Below, one piece after another: positions 25,501 to 38,229 of a DNA stretch of 64,000 nt. Where the stretch lies: contig CM073590.1 in assembly GCA_037074705.1 (NCBI GenBank), positions 213,076,746 to 213,140,745 of the forward strand. Reading direction: 5' to 3'. Position 1 is the first letter of the stretch. Every line of letters begins with the position of its first letter. Position numbers and translations under genes: made by a program. Origin of the DNA: Zhengitettix transpicula (Eukaryota; Arthropoda; Insecta; Orthoptera; Tetrigidae). The notes beneath the pieces are model-generated. The model made no database searches, was not told the DNA's origin, and worked only from the letters and a program-made list of their open reading frames with translations.

Positions 25501-28500
25501 TACTGATAAGTTGGCATTCAGCCCCATCGACATGGAAAAGGTGGAGGGGGGGGGGGATAAAAGGGAAAAACTAGTTTAAAATTACCCATACTAATATAAA
25601 ATCCAACATTTTTGAAGTTGGATGAAGTTCTCTCAGGATTCCAACTGGGTAGCATAGTTTTGTAAACACAACGTTTCAAAGGCTTGCACCGCCAAAACTA
25701 CGCTACCCGGTTGGAATCCTGAGAGAACTTCATCCAGCAACTACACCGGGAAAACCTACGTTCCTTATTTTTGAAGTTGTTGAGGAGAACATGACTCTCA
25801 GTGCATGTTTACGGATTAATTATAAAATGTCCAAATAGTTGTGCATTTGTGCAAATTAGGTGTGGTAGCACTTTTTTATTTTTATTTTAATGTCTTATTT
25901 TTTGTGTTGGTGCCTCAATGCGTCATTTCCAACCACACGTTCTTATACAAAAAATGTATGTTTTATTAAACTACACCATCCCTCAAAGTTTGAACCATGA
26001 CTGTAGAATCACCCTGTATATTGCTGTCTTTATCATTTTTATGCTCGACTGTACCAACACTTTCCAACATTGATTACTAGATTTGGGGGTTGAAGTATAT
26101 ACCTTCTTCTCACTGTCAGATGTTCTACATGCCTGGAATTCCACATAACTATTTCCTACATATTCTGGAAATTCTTTGTTATTAATTAATTCTGTTATTA
26201 CAGTTTTGATGTCTTATTTAATGTTTCTATATTTGATTCTTAATAACAATTTTGTTTCAAAATATTCTAAATAAGTGTTATTAGTAAATTGGTAACTTAT
26301 AGAATTATTGAGAAATAAAATATTAAGATATTTCATGAGAATATGTTAACTATACTCATATAGGACATTAGTTGTTTTTTTTAAAAAACAAATTAGAAAT
26401 TATGTTTAGTATTTTGGTGTGCAAGAACAAAAAGACTGAGAATATATTACTTAATTTAGTTCTAATTTTTCTGTATAATCTTACATATATACAAATTATT
26501 TTAATTTATTGTGCAAATGTATGTATTTAATTTTTGCAGGATCATGAACTCATTGTTCAAGAAGAAGATGCTGTCATTGATTGCCAAGTAAACACTGAAG
26601 AAGAATTTCCTAAAAATAGCCGGTTTCAAGAGAAAGAATTTTTAAAGAGTATTAAGGAAACGAGACCTATTTGCAAACTTTTGTATGTAAACTGTTCATT
26701 TGGGCACTTTTAGATTTTTAAATTGCATAAACTGGGTCAAATAAAATTTTTAGTTTAATAACTAACTGACACAATTTGTATGTCTGTTAAATTTTCAATT
26801 TGTTCTTTTGTAAACTAGTTTTGCATAAAATTCTTTCTGCTCCTTTGCTTATTGATTCATAAATTGTCACTTCATACGCTAATAGGGAGGTGTGGTTGAT
26901 ATTCATAATAATTTATGTTAAAAAAATTTCAAACATTTTTATCTAGGTACTTACTTTCTGATAAAAATTTATTATAGCTGTCAGTGAAAAGTGTTTGTTT
27001 TATTTAATTTTTCAGATGTTCAAAACAAGGTTGCCGCTTGAAGTTCCCTGATAATCCTTCCTTATCTGTTCATGAAGGATGCCACATTACAGATGGATCT
27101 GTCAATCAGTTCAGGTGTAAGGAATGTGGCATAGCATTTGGCCATTGGAGGGGGTGTGCTATTCATTTGTGGACAGAACATAAAATTGACACTGGTCTTC
27201 TTCTTTGTCCTATTTGTGAAAAGTATCGTACTGCTGTCATTACTCGCATGGTGGCGCACATGCAAACGCATAGTGATACACGATCATTTTGTTGTCATGA
27301 ATGTGGTAAAGGATTTAAACAAGCATCTCAACTCTATAACCATCGTGTAATTCACATGGACCGCAAAGCTGATCAACTACCAAGATGGTAAGATAACACT
27401 AATATTTTCTTACCTCAAATTTGGCTTGTTGAGACTCTTTCACTGTATATCAAACTTTATTTGAGTGACTTTCACTGTATATCAAACTTTATTTTTGATT
27501 TTGTATTATCAAATACTTAATAAATTTAAATGCGTTGTGTTATTGCAGTTTTTTCTATCATTTGAGAATCTTTAAAAAAAAAAATTTGCTGGCACAGATC
27601 AGAATCAATATAGAAATATATTACATTTTAATTTTCAGGAACTAAAACACTTCGTACTAATCTTATAATATTTCATCTGCATATAAATCTTAATATGATT
27701 TTGGGAGCATAAAGTTTAGAAAGTAATTTTGTTGAGTAGATCACAGAGTTGTGAATGATCTGTGAAAGTAATTTTTCCACATTTAATAAGTTATCATTAA
27801 TTACCAGGGGAATTATACATTGCTGAATTTGTAAAACTTCATTAATTGTCTTGCACATTAATTAGATGTAATAGGCAAATACAGACAAAATTAAGTGATG
27901 ATATAAATACCACACAATGTTTCTGGAATCCTTGTCCCTTTTGTCGGGTGATTGGAAAAAACACCAGAGCCAGAATTAGTCAACTGTAATTGTGTGGTTG
28001 TGTTGCTCCTGGCTCTCATGTTTTTTTACAATTGCCTGATGTAAGGGACAAGGATCCCAGAAACGTTGTTTGTTATTTATATCATCATCAATAATAAGAA
28101 AGATAGCCAAATACAGACAAAAGAAGTGATGATATAAATACCTCACAATGTTTCTGGAAGCCTTGTTACTTTCTTCAGGTGCAGAAATAAAGCTTTTTGT
28201 GACATAAATTTTTCATTTATAACAACACTTAATTTTGTCTGCCTTTGACTATTTCTTCTAATTATTACATTTTATACAGACATATTATATTCTCATTTTG
28301 TATTGCCCATTATCAAAATATAAAATTTGCACGTTTTGTAGCAATAAGAACTGATTAAAAAGGCTCTCAATTTTGTAAGAATCATTTTTACATGGCATTA
28401 TATTTAGGAAAATGATTAATAATTTTCTGTAAGAGACACACATTGATGTCATAAATTGTTCAACCCATTGAGTTACTCAACCAAGTCTGGCAAGAATATA

Positions 28501-31500
28501 TCAATTTCAAGAAATATAATTTCATTGTATTTTTCTGAGATTGGTAAATTATAACTGGTTATTGATTATATTTTTAATTTATTTTTCTGTGATTGATAAA
28601 TGGATTATTAATTGTAAAAACACATTTAATATCTAAAATAATGAAACATGAGTATTGGTATTGTGTAAAAATATGAAACATATTCTTAAGCCTTTTATTA
28701 ACACAATTCGTGATTTCAAATGCCCAAATTTGTTATTTAAAGTTCATAATTCCACTCATATACTGAATTGTAAAAATGTATTTTAAAGGTATTCCACTAA
28801 ACGTTGTGATATATGTTTCAAAACATATGCTGACTCAAAGTGCTTAAAGAAACATATACAGGCTGTGCACAGCAAATTAAAACCTTATGTGTGTCAAGTA
28901 AGTTTGAAACTCTTTATTATACTTGTATTAATAGTTATATTTTATTTGATACAGTAATGAAGTTATGAGGTAAAACAACCTGAAGACGTAAATGAAAATA
29001 TAATATGTCAGTTTTAAAATATAGTAAACATAAAATTAAGAAAAATAGCCAAATACAGACAAAATAAGTGATGATGTAAATACCATACAACATTTCTGCA
29101 AACCGTGTTCCTTTCTTCGGGTGCTAAGAAACCTAAAAAAAGTACAAGAGCCTAGAGTAACACAACTGCACAATTCAGTTGACAAACTCAAAAGTGAAGA
29201 TAATGCAATGACAATAGTGATGCTTTTACTCACCTGACAAAAGGAACAAAGTTTCCAGAAACATTGTGTGGTATTTATATCACCATTTCATTTTTGTCTG
29301 TCATTCTGCTATTTTATCTATTTATCATAAATAAAAATGTTTATACGATAAATAGATCATAAAGTAATGGAATGAACTATGCCTATAAAACTCAAACCAA
29401 CTTGGAACGTAAGTTTTCACGGTGTAGTTGCTGGGTGAAGTTCTCTCGGGATTCATAAATGTATTTCTTCAGGTGAAGAAGATGGCGGTGCAAGCCATCG
29501 AAACGTGTTTACAAAACTACGCTACCTGGTTGGAATCCCGAGAGAACTTCATCCTCAAACCAACTTGTTAATTATGGATATATTTTAGACTTGGGCATTA
29601 CAATATTATAAAATACATTCTTCCAAAACAAATTTGGTATTTACAAATTTTTGAATTAATGCTACAGTCATACTAGCAAATAACTGTATAAAAAGTCTCG
29701 CAGTTGTGGTGGGGTTACTGAGCTGTATAAATTATATCAAAATTTAACTGATGGGGAATATTAATAGAAGAATTTTTAATCTTATTTTTATATATAAATG
29801 AGGAAAGATTTAATATACAAAATAATGAATTTTGTTATAAAATTACTATTATAAAAATTATACTAGCAGCAAATTGAGACATCGGGTTATGGGACAACGT
29901 CTAAACATTGGGACACCTATCAAAATCACTCTTGGTTTTAATGAGGAGAAACGCAAAGCTCTGTACATTACACGAACTGGTTGTGGCAGAATATGCTATA
30001 GGCGAGGATCATCTGTTGAAATCCTGAGCTGAATATTGTGGCTAGTTCAACAATGTGGGTAGCAGCTGGATCCTATTGTTGGAATTTTGTTGGTGTTGGC
30101 TGTAGATGATCCTGGTCCACTGCAACGGAACAAGAGTTCCAACAAATGGCATAACTGAGTGTGGTAAAAATAATGTTGTAGAAAAAGATGGTGTCTGGTC
30201 TATATATTATGGCTCTATCAGCTATAAAATGTAGGGGGTTATTGTTGCTTATGGCTTTTCAGCACAAAGGACCCAAAATTATCTGCTATTGTTACTATTG
30301 TAATTTATGACCAAAGGAATACCAAAAGAAATATTCATTGGTCCTAATTGTTACCAAATGGAAACATTCTTAATTTTCTGCTTGTTAGAGGAAAACCACC
30401 TTCTGCAATTAATAAACATACATATACTAATATTAAAAAATATACTGCGATTAATATTTTTCAACATAATGGCAAAGAAGCACATTACACCGTGTACCTT
30501 GGCCCAGTTTTCTCTTGTCATTCATTTGCACATTAATATCAATTTTGCAAAAGTTCATTTTTGATTCTTCAGAGAAGAAAATAATTGGGGCTTGTTAGTA
30601 ATTATAATTATCTGACATGTTAATATTACTATATATAAATAAACTGTCCATTAGTCAGAAAAATTAATAATTCAATCAATTAATGCAATAAAAATGTTAT
30701 CATGACATATCCCCAACTTGGATTTTCATCTGGTTTACATAATTGTTAAAAAAGAGATATATGATACCTTATTTATTAATTTAAGAACTAAAAATTCTTC
30801 AATATAAGTGGAGTATTATGAATAATTTGTATACAATGCCAAGATCTTTCATTAAAATCTTCAAAAAGTTATTATTTTATAAGTAAATTTTTCAATTGCA
30901 TTGTTTGGTTTCCCTGCCTGTTTTAGCTGAAATATACTCAAATTTGATCTATAAACGGCTATCACTGTCATTGTCTTTCAACCTGAACAATGATGATGGT
31001 AGTGATAGCCGTCGAAACATCACTGTTTACCAACATTACCCAGTTGGAAACCTGGGAAAGCCTTTGATCTGTATTAACTTTATTATTATTATATATTAAA
31101 TTAATGTTTTTCCACTCTCTCTTCCAGGTTTGTGGCCATGCATCAGCACGTAGAGCTATGCTTCAAATGCATTTAAGGCAGCATACGGGAGAAAAGCCTC
31201 ATGCATGTACAACGTGCTCTTATCGAACAGGGGACCACAATTCATTAAGGCGTCATATGATGCGACATACGGGGCAGCGCCCATATCGATGTCCTCACTG
31301 TCCATATACAGCAATACAAAGTAGTCCATATAAAAACCATTTACGTAGTAAACATCCTGGACAAGAAGGAATATTTTGTTGTATTCATTGCTCTTTCAGG
31401 ACTGTTAACCAAGAAAATTATGTACTGCATGTTAGTGATCACAAGAATGGACTAATCCCTAGTGAAATTTCCATTGATAAAGTAGAGTTAAATGAAGGTG

Positions 31501-32952
31501 TAGTATATATTTCTATCATTTTATAACCAAAACATATTTTTATCAACTAATCTATTATATCTTTCATATCAACATTTTAAATACATTTTCCATTAGTCAT
31601 TACTTCATTATTTAAACTGTTATATTTAAGTATAATTTTTTATTTCTAATCTTGGGGATCTATATATTTGTTTTTTAACATATAAAATCAATATTTGTAT
31701 GAAAATCTACAACTGAGGGCCAATGAGGTTTCAAGGGCAGACAGGTTGTGCTCACAGTTGTTGCTCTCACTTCTCACCCGGAGTTCTTTAACAGATCTTG
31801 CCTCAAGTCTTTATTATCAACTGGGCATTTCTTTTATTTGCTGTGTGTAATTTAATTCTGTTTATCATGATTAAGAGTGGAAAAACTTTAAAAATGAAAG
31901 ATTTGAAAATTAATTAATATGTATATGGAAATTAAATAATGATTGTTATACAAATAAAAAAAACACCAAAATAAGAAATATCAGGAAATTGTTAATTCAT
32001 TTTGGGATGAACACCTGAAAATTATTGATTCTATAAAAACGTAAATACAAAGCCTGAGGTCTATTTACTGAACAGAATTGAAAAAGATGGAGGCTTCTGA
32101 AATAAGTGGTACAGAAGTTGATGATCTTTATGAGCTGAATTTATTATGATAAAAAATATTTTTAACCTACTGGCACTCATTGAAATTTTACATATTATTA
32201 TAATATCTTATTTATATTATATGTGTTATATTTTACAAGGGACAAAACTAATTTTTGACATACTTAAAATATATTTATGAAACAATATTAAAATTCACTT
32301 GAGCATGTATTAGAAGACAACACTGAAAACTGTGGCTCACACAAAATTCCTGGCCTGCGGATAAATAACAAAAAATCCATTGCTCTTGACTGCTGACAGA
32401 GTTTGTTCAAAAAATTTTGAAATTTTATTGAGTGAGTGAAAGACAGGCCAAACTCGCAGTTCCCGCCTGACCGTCAGAAAACTATGTGTATACCTAGCTA
32501 ATGTGTAAGGTTTGATAGCACTGCCATGGTAGCAGGAGGGGAGGCCATTTTGTTTGTCCAAAGCAGAATGTATTCTCTTTCGAGTTGTTAGTATTGTGGG
32601 AAAATTTTTTTTTATGTCTTGGTTAGATGACAGTCCTGTAAAATGCTGTTTTAATTACATTGTATTGTTTAATTTTTTATATATCGTTACGTACCATTTA
32701 TGTTTTCATCCTTTATACAAATATATTTTTTCTCATTCATCAGATGGTTACACTTTAGAAGCTCTTGACATCAGCAGCAATTCTGACAGAACTTCAGAGA
32801 CTATTACTATAAAAATACCATCTGAAGATCCTGAGGACAGTGGTGAGACTTCAAATTCTCTTTTGGAAGTACAACAATCTGATGGTGATAATATTGACAC
32901 TGGTGGTATAACTATTCCTGCGAATACAGAACCCAACTTAGGTATTGAATAA
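22578..32952 (+). CDS. C2H2 zinc-finger protein, 11 fingers
   Basis: Probably a nuclear DNA-binding regulator; I cannot name the ortholog. Exons: 22578-22692, 22772-22878, 23712-23834, 24812-24950, 25079-25176, 26540-26682, 27016-27387, 28789-28897, 31128-31497, 32744-32952. All have GT/AG borders and kept phase, giving 594 aa. Fingers by Cys/His positions start at C92, C175, C243 (variant spacing), C276, C306, C335, C372, C401, C429, C457 and C487. Fingers 8-10 are joined by HTGEKPH/HTGQRPY linkers, typical of DNA-contacting tandem fingers; the earlier ones are spaced and may act in protein binding. The N-terminal 75 residues and C-terminal 85 are acidic and Ser/Thr-rich without known domain. 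The stop TAA at 32950 follows a possible weak donor (TTAG|GTATTG), so an alternative longer end cannot be excluded. AATAAA lies at about 33317. Confidence 0.88.
23331..23521. repeat. Intronic direct duplication, copy A
   Basis: About 190 bp beginning GCTCAAGTAATTATATTAGA and ending AAAATCAATGCCAAATTATT. It recurs at 24342-24558 in the same orientation with small indels. The two copies flank zinc-finger exon 3. Confidence 0.75.
24342..24558. repeat. Intronic direct duplication, copy B
   Basis: Partner of 23331-23521. Copy B has an extra stretch around 24455-24490. No second copy of exon 3 is seen beside it, so this is either a segmental duplication that lost the exon or two insertions of one repeat. 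Confidence 0.75.
25619..25736 (-). repeat. Hairpin repeat, 44-bp arms, GAAACG core
   Basis: Arms 25619-25662 (TGGATGAAGTTCTCTCAGG...) and 25693-25736 (...CCTGAGAGAACTTCATCCA) are nearly perfect inverted repeats. The 30-base loop on the minus strand reads GGTGCAAGCCTTTGAAACG then TTGTGTTTA. The same unit lies at 29430-29552 in the other orientation. Intron 5 of the zinc-finger gene, beside a G10 run at about 25546. Confidence 0.75.
27437..27494. repeat. Short tandem duplication, 32-bp period
   Basis: CTTTCACTGTATATCAAACT starts at 27437 and again at 27469, just after zinc-finger exon 7. Confidence 0.8.
27868..28275. repeat. Two adjacent hairpin elements with GAAACG cores
   Basis: The first (27868-28075) has inverted copies of a core: left on the minus strand, right on the plus strand as CCTGATGTAAGGGAC, AAGGATCCCAGAAACGTTG. 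The second (28095-28265) starts AAGATAGCCAAATACAGACA and holds one minus-strand core (CTGAAGAAAGTAAC, AAGGCTTCCAGAAACATTG), ending TTTGTCTGCCTTTGACTAT. Between them CATCATCAATAATAAGAAAG joins the elements. Zinc-finger gene intron 7. Confidence 0.6.
29038..29335. repeat. Hairpin element with two inverted cores
   Basis: The left end AAAATAGCCAAATACAGACA and right end TTTGTCTGTCATTCTGCTATTTT are inverted. The left core (minus) is CCCGAAGAAAGGAACACGG, TTTGCAGAAATG. The right core (plus) is CACCTGACAAAAGGAAC, AAAGTTTCCAGAAACATTG. About 300 bp. Zinc-finger gene intron 8. Confidence 0.6.
29430..29552 (+). repeat. Hairpin repeat with strong stem and CGAAACG
   Basis: Arms TGAAGTTCTCTCGGGATTC and GAATCCCGAGAGAACTTCA enclose the plus-strand core GGTGAAGAAGATGGCGGTGC, AAGCCATCGAAACGTG. 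GATGGC and GCCATC can form a 6-bp stem directly before GAAA. Same unit as 25619-25736, inverted. Zinc-finger gene intron 8. Confidence 0.7.
30955..31062 (+). repeat. Hairpin repeat next to zinc-finger exon 9
   Basis: ACGGCTATCACTGTCATTG (30955-30973) pairs with CAATGATGATGGTAGTGATAGCCGT-type sequence (30988-31012). This is followed by CGAAACATCACTG and the family flank CCCAGTTGGAAACCTGGGAA. It ends about 65 bases before exon 9. Confidence 0.6.
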
Positions 32953-34729
32953 TTATTATACCATTATTTTATTGAAGGTGCTTTTACAGCAGGCTCAGGA
33001 AAATGATACTTTGTATAAAGTGAAATACATAATTTTGAGAAATCCATGATATAATTTAACTACATCTTATAAGAATTTTTAAATCTAATGCAGATGATTC
33101 TTTTGCTATGTTTGGAAGTTTGTGCTAATGCCTTGTTATTTATTTATTGTAAATTGATAATTTTGAAAAACATCAGTTTTAAAAATCGTATTTTATGAAG
33201 TTTGATATATTGATATTTTTATAGACATTCAAAGAGAGGAGTATTGAATCCTAAAAACAGTAAGATTTTTACCATTCATTTAATGCACTGCCCTTGTTTT
33301 TTATGAGTTATATTTTAATAAATATGTTCGCTGTGTAGTTAGTTACCATATATTCTTGTGTATTCCACACTGTTATGTAAGACACTCAACCTTATTTTCT
33401 CATTTTGCTTAAATGCAAGAATATTTTTTAAAAATAAATTTCCTTTTTTTTTCTGACAGAAAAAAAATACTGATGTAGATTCACACATCTTACTAACACA
33501 CCATGTTAACAATTGAAGTAACTGTCCAAGACTGTCACAGTCATATTGGTCTAATAGTAGTAATGACCTCTGGTCGGGATTAAATTCACCCTAGCAACAA
33601 AAAACAAGGAATAGCATGCCATTGTAGCTATTCTCAGAATTTCTTTGCATATATTCGTGGGAAGCTTGGTTTTCTGAGTCCATAGTTCACTTTTTTGTTT
33701 GAAATTTGGGTAAAAAAAGGTGCTTGGCATACTTGAAAATATACAGTATTTCCACTTTTTGTAGAAATGTTTTTCAATTTCCTTACTAGCATCTGAAACA
33801 GTATGTATTAATTCTTGGGTTTCTAACTCGAGATACTGCTGATCACTGCCATCGTTATTCCTTCACTTGACAGTCATCATCATTGAAACATAATGGCCTA
33901 AGCCTACATTCACTTATTTTGAATCTCAAGAGTTACATATGCAACAAATACAAGAAAACCATTGCTCATTGATAGTGCATATGTAAATAAAACAAAACAA
34001 CCAATTTAATATTATTATGAGAAATTGTGGGCATAAATTACATATATTTGTCATTATATGTATTAACCTGGAAATCACTAATTAATGTGGTATATTTTGC
34101 CAAAATAATTTTAGTGAATTTGCTGGTAAACCATACTTGTATACCATAAACTTAAAACTCCATAGTTTGTGTTTTACTTAGAATTGTAATTATTTAAAAG
34201 ATTTGTAGAATTCATTCTTTCAATTTTCTCTTTTACTAATTGAGTGGTTATTAATATCCAATATTAAAACTTTATTTTATGTTAATACTAAAAGAAGAGA
34301 CATTAAAGTAAAGTGAACAAAAAATGAAGTTAATAGAAAATATTTACCTTTGAATTAAGTATCAGGAATATTGCCCATTCTTATACATAGAAAAGTTACT
34401 CAAATTTATTATGGTAATTTTTCAATCAATAAATTCTGATCTGAAACTTCTTTTACACAACAAAGTAATTTGTTGTTATACATTTTTATAGTAGTCCTAA
34501 ATATTCAGGTAATGAATTTCATTATACAGTTATGGTTATTTAGATCATAAAGATTCATTGATTCTTCAATCTTAGGATTGATCAAATGTTAAGGAGTGAA
34601 ATTTCATTGAAAATTTCAATTTAATAAAAAGGCGTTTTTCAAAATAAAAAAAGATTGTTAAGTGAAACAATTAACACAACAGTTATTAACTATTTTATAT
34701 ACACAATAATATTTGGGATCTCAGGGTCT
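32953..34729. other. Zinc-finger 3' region and intergenic DNA
   Basis: AT-rich, holding the likely 3' UTR and AATAAA at about 33317. No further coding sequence was recognised. Confidence 0.45.
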
Positions 34730-35485
34730 TTATCTGGGTTTGATAAATGGGTGAATTTTTACAATCAAATTACATTTAGCTTTTATTGAACTTAATGCGT
34801 CTGAAACATAGACGAACTTTGTTGTGGATAAAATAACACTACAGATTGAATTTAAATGTAATAATTAAATAATTATTATTAAAGAACTAAATAATTAAAG
34901 AACGATAATTAAAGCACGATCTGACATATCTTTTAAAAGTGGTTTACAATATGATTTTTAAGTTTTTCTACTTACGGCCGCCCAGGTCTCATTTTAGGTT
35001 TTTCGTGCACAACATTTGGGGATATCACTGATTCTAGTATTCACAGGCTTTAAATTTCAACAAATTCTAATTGGCGTAGTTTCTTGATGCCTTACTGCAA
35101 CCTGGATTCGCAGATCTCGTAGCCTTAGTTGGGTTTGGTCTATGGCCAGCAAATTGAATTTCCGCTCTGCCACCGATTACGACGTTAATTTCAATCTCTC
35201 CTTCCTGACTGAAGATTGCTTTAATATTTCAATATTTTAGAGAATGTTTGTAACTGCTATCAGACTGCTCTATTTACGGTCCGCTCGCCGTTCATTGCCT
35301 GACTGAAGATTGCTTTCGAACTGTTTGCTGTCCGCTGCCCAACTGAACTTCCTCGTCTCGTAAATTTTGAGCGCGTAAAATTCTCAACAATGTTTCCTTT
35401 GCTTCGGTGAATTGTTGCGGCGTACGCTTTATCCACTAATAATGAGTCCTCTATTTTCTTTCCAATTATAACAATGTCTTAATTT
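34730..35485 (-). mobile_element. LTR-like sequence, family A (solo, inverted)
   Basis: On the minus strand it contains GCGCTCAAAATTTACGAGAC, CCTGGGCGGCCGTAAGTAG and ACAAAGTTCGTCTATGTTTC. The same landmarks appear in plus orientation at 47880-48510. No coding domain of a retrotransposon is attached. Its outer edge abuts the (TA)n array at 35495. Confidence 0.6.
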
Positions 35486-35490
35486 CTAAT

Positions 35491-35494
<4 letters not shown>

Positions 35495-35565
<71 letters not shown>

Positions 35566-35566
35566 T
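35495..35566. repeat. (TA)n-(CA)n microsatellite
   Basis: About 28 TA units followed by ACACACACACACAC, directly beside the LTR-like sequence. Confidence 0.95.
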
Positions 35567-37744
35567 TTTAATACTATTTGACTGTTGACTGTTTTACAAA
35601 CATTTGACATTTGAAGTATGAAGGGTACAGCTAATAATTTGTTATTGATTACGAAGTTTACATTATTTTTTACCTATGTTAATTTTGTTTTAAATTTGTA
35701 TTTTATCAGTGTAAATTCTAAAACCAATTTGTAAAAATGTAAGGTAACTGATGAATGAGCGGATCACTATTTATTCTATTATCAAGAATTAATAAAAATA
35801 CCTAATATGTCAACGGATATTCTATTAAGTTATTTTATACCTTAAGATACTAACTTCTGTATTGTATTTCTAGTAATATTTTTGTAAAAAGAGTAGATTT
35901 GAAATGTTAATGTAATTACTGTGTGTGTAAAATTTAGTATGACTGAAAACTGGCCCACTTAGAGATTTTGTGCATATATGCAATTATTTTAATTTTTTCT
36001 CACTTCTTACTCTCTTTAATTAAAATAAAATGTAACATTGTATATAAAGTTATCAGAGCAATAAGAATAAAAAGTATGTATGGATCTTTATACTAATGGA
36101 ATACATTTTAATTAGAAATATGATCATATACCTAACCATCATTCATGTTTTCTTGGTGGGGATAATAAGTCAAGGAATGTAGAAACACAATGCATTAGTT
36201 AATGCAATTGTTGTTTGTGTTTGCTTCTGTTGGTTTTGTTTGTCTTATTTGCTGGGAGAGAGTAGCAATGTTGAAAGAGTAAAATATTAATAGATAGCTT
36301 TACTTATAAAAATTCCAAATATAGTGTCAATTTAACTTCGGGTGCATCAGTATTTAAATTAAGGATATGGCGTTCAATAATAAAAAGTAATCAAAATAAC
36401 ACTGCACAGTCATTCATTTTCATACATGGATTAGTATGCATATCAAATGACAAGTTCAACAGGTGGATCTGTTGGAGAGATGAAAATAATAATGTATAAA
36501 ATTTTTGAAAATAATTTTGATTAATAATTCAGTTACAATTCATTATGTTAAATGTGGACAAATTTAATACGAATGAGTGGTTCAAAATGTAGACAGTTCA
36601 TAAATTTCTTTGACATGTTGAATCTGAGTTAAAAGATGTTCCTTCTCATAGTACCATTCAATGCCTTAGTTTATGGAAAGTGCTCCAGTGACTGTGGGAT
36701 CTAAAAGATTTTACCGTAAGTAAGTGATAATGAGTGGATGTGATTTTTGGTCAAAACTAATACTAGAGATGGGTCTCAGCCACTCCATGATGAGAGCTAG
36801 CTCCTGCTCTTTGCGAAGTGGTGTTCAAGCAAACTTTCTGCCCTTCAGCATACCCTCACGTCACCCGAGTCTGCACAGAATCCGATATATTATAATAACA
36901 GATTTTTATGATATCGCAAATAAGAAAATCTGATTAATATAATTTAAAACATTTATTGACTCACAATAATTAAATACAAACACTGCACTTGAAGCTTCTA
37001 TTTTCACAATTAAAGTTTTTAAATTCTTATAAATAATATCCTAATTGTGTTATTAATTATAATAAAATTTACAATGCTTAAGCTCAGATTTTAATTGGTA
37101 GGCAAGAGTTAACTTTCTCGTCGGGGATTTAAGTGGGGGTTGGCAAATATTCATAGGAATTGAAACGGAATGACTCCGCAGTAAAACCTCTTGATATAGC
37201 TTCACACAGCTTATAAGAATTGGCACTGTCTTTTTACTCTGCTGGTGGCGGCGCGTAGGCATGGTGATGTCCGCAGGTAGTTACAGCGAACAGAACTAGC
37301 CCACTGTATCGTAAATCCGCTGGATCAGAGCAAGGCGTCGGTCTTCGGGGTTCACCAATGGCTGGGACGCCGTCCTCGGGGATTGATGGCTGGCTGGTAT
37401 GAAGATCTCGTATCTACAGACAGGTACCTTGGAACTGTGGTGCCGATAGGTTAGGCCCACCTTGGCGATAAAGAGCAGGACCGCCTAGCTAGGTCCAACA
37501 ACTGCGAGATCGGCAGATCTCTGTAGTTTAAGCAGCGTGGCAATTCCGCGGTGATCTCCAGACCAATTCCCCACAGGCTTAGGTGATGCAAGAGAAATTT
37601 TTCTAAGTGCAGAAAATATCGGAATCCGTAAAAATTCTTGAAGTCCGAAAATGATTGAGATTGTCTAAAATATCGGCGATCTAACTGACGTGAAGATGCT
37701 TTAACTAAAAACTATTCCATACTGACTAATGTTCCTTTGAAAGA
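35567..37744. other. Intergenic, with an unidentified GC-richer block
   Basis: 35567-36950 is AT-rich with nothing recognised. About 37090-37620 is clearly richer in GC, with TTTATTGACTCACAATAATT just left of it at 36953, as would fit the 3' end of an inverted mobile element. The coding potential of the block is poor and no family was recognised. Confidence 0.35.
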
Positions 37745-38060
37745 AGGTGTAGACAGACTGTATATAGGATAATCCACATAGTGGCCACTACCCTCTTAGA
37801 GCATAGGAAAGGGACTGAAAGGGGGGCCAAGGGTTAATTAGGACCCCCGGGCTATGGTTTAAGGATCCTACCTGGAAATTCGCCTAAAAGTGATGCAGGG
37901 AAAACCCTAGAAAAACCTGCATCAGGTAGGTCGGGCATTTGGTACTTGTCCCACGCCCTTCTTACGGCGGGAGAGGTGTTTTCTGTGGGGTCGCAGCATT
38001 CCTCTCTCCGTGCCTTGACCAGTTTATGAGGCAGTTGGCTGCCGAGTGAGCTTTAGTAGT
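37745..38060 (-). repeat. Interspersed repeat, copy 3 of 3
   Basis: Inverted relative to 18640-19090 and 20195-20650. It contains GGTGTAGACAGACTGTATAT, GGATAATCCACATAGTGGCC, GCCAAGGGTTAATTAGGA, GGATCCTACC, GTGATGCAGGGAAAACC and GTACTTGTCCCACGCC. Confidence 0.65.
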
Positions 38061-38198
38061 AAGCTCTGTAGTAGCTTCACTACTAAATTAACACCTGAGA
38101 TATAAAAGAATGGAGAAAATGTTGGAAATCGTCAATTTACTTCGAACCATTTAGACTTACTTAATAGACAATTAAAATGCAAAATGTAAAGTGGAAAA

Positions 38199-38203
<5 letters not shown>

Positions 38204-38229
<26 letters not shown>
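38204..38229. repeat. (TA)n microsatellite
   Basis: About 13 TA units upstream of MRPS34. Confidence 0.9.

Noticed and set aside
25619..31062. CRISPR-like array
   Set aside because: Repeats are dispersed, inverted, of unequal spacing, and within introns of a eukaryotic gene.
32554..32743. Upstream extension of the last zinc-finger exon
   Set aside because: Open by chance; the acceptor TTCATCAG at 32743 restores phase with exon 9 exactly.
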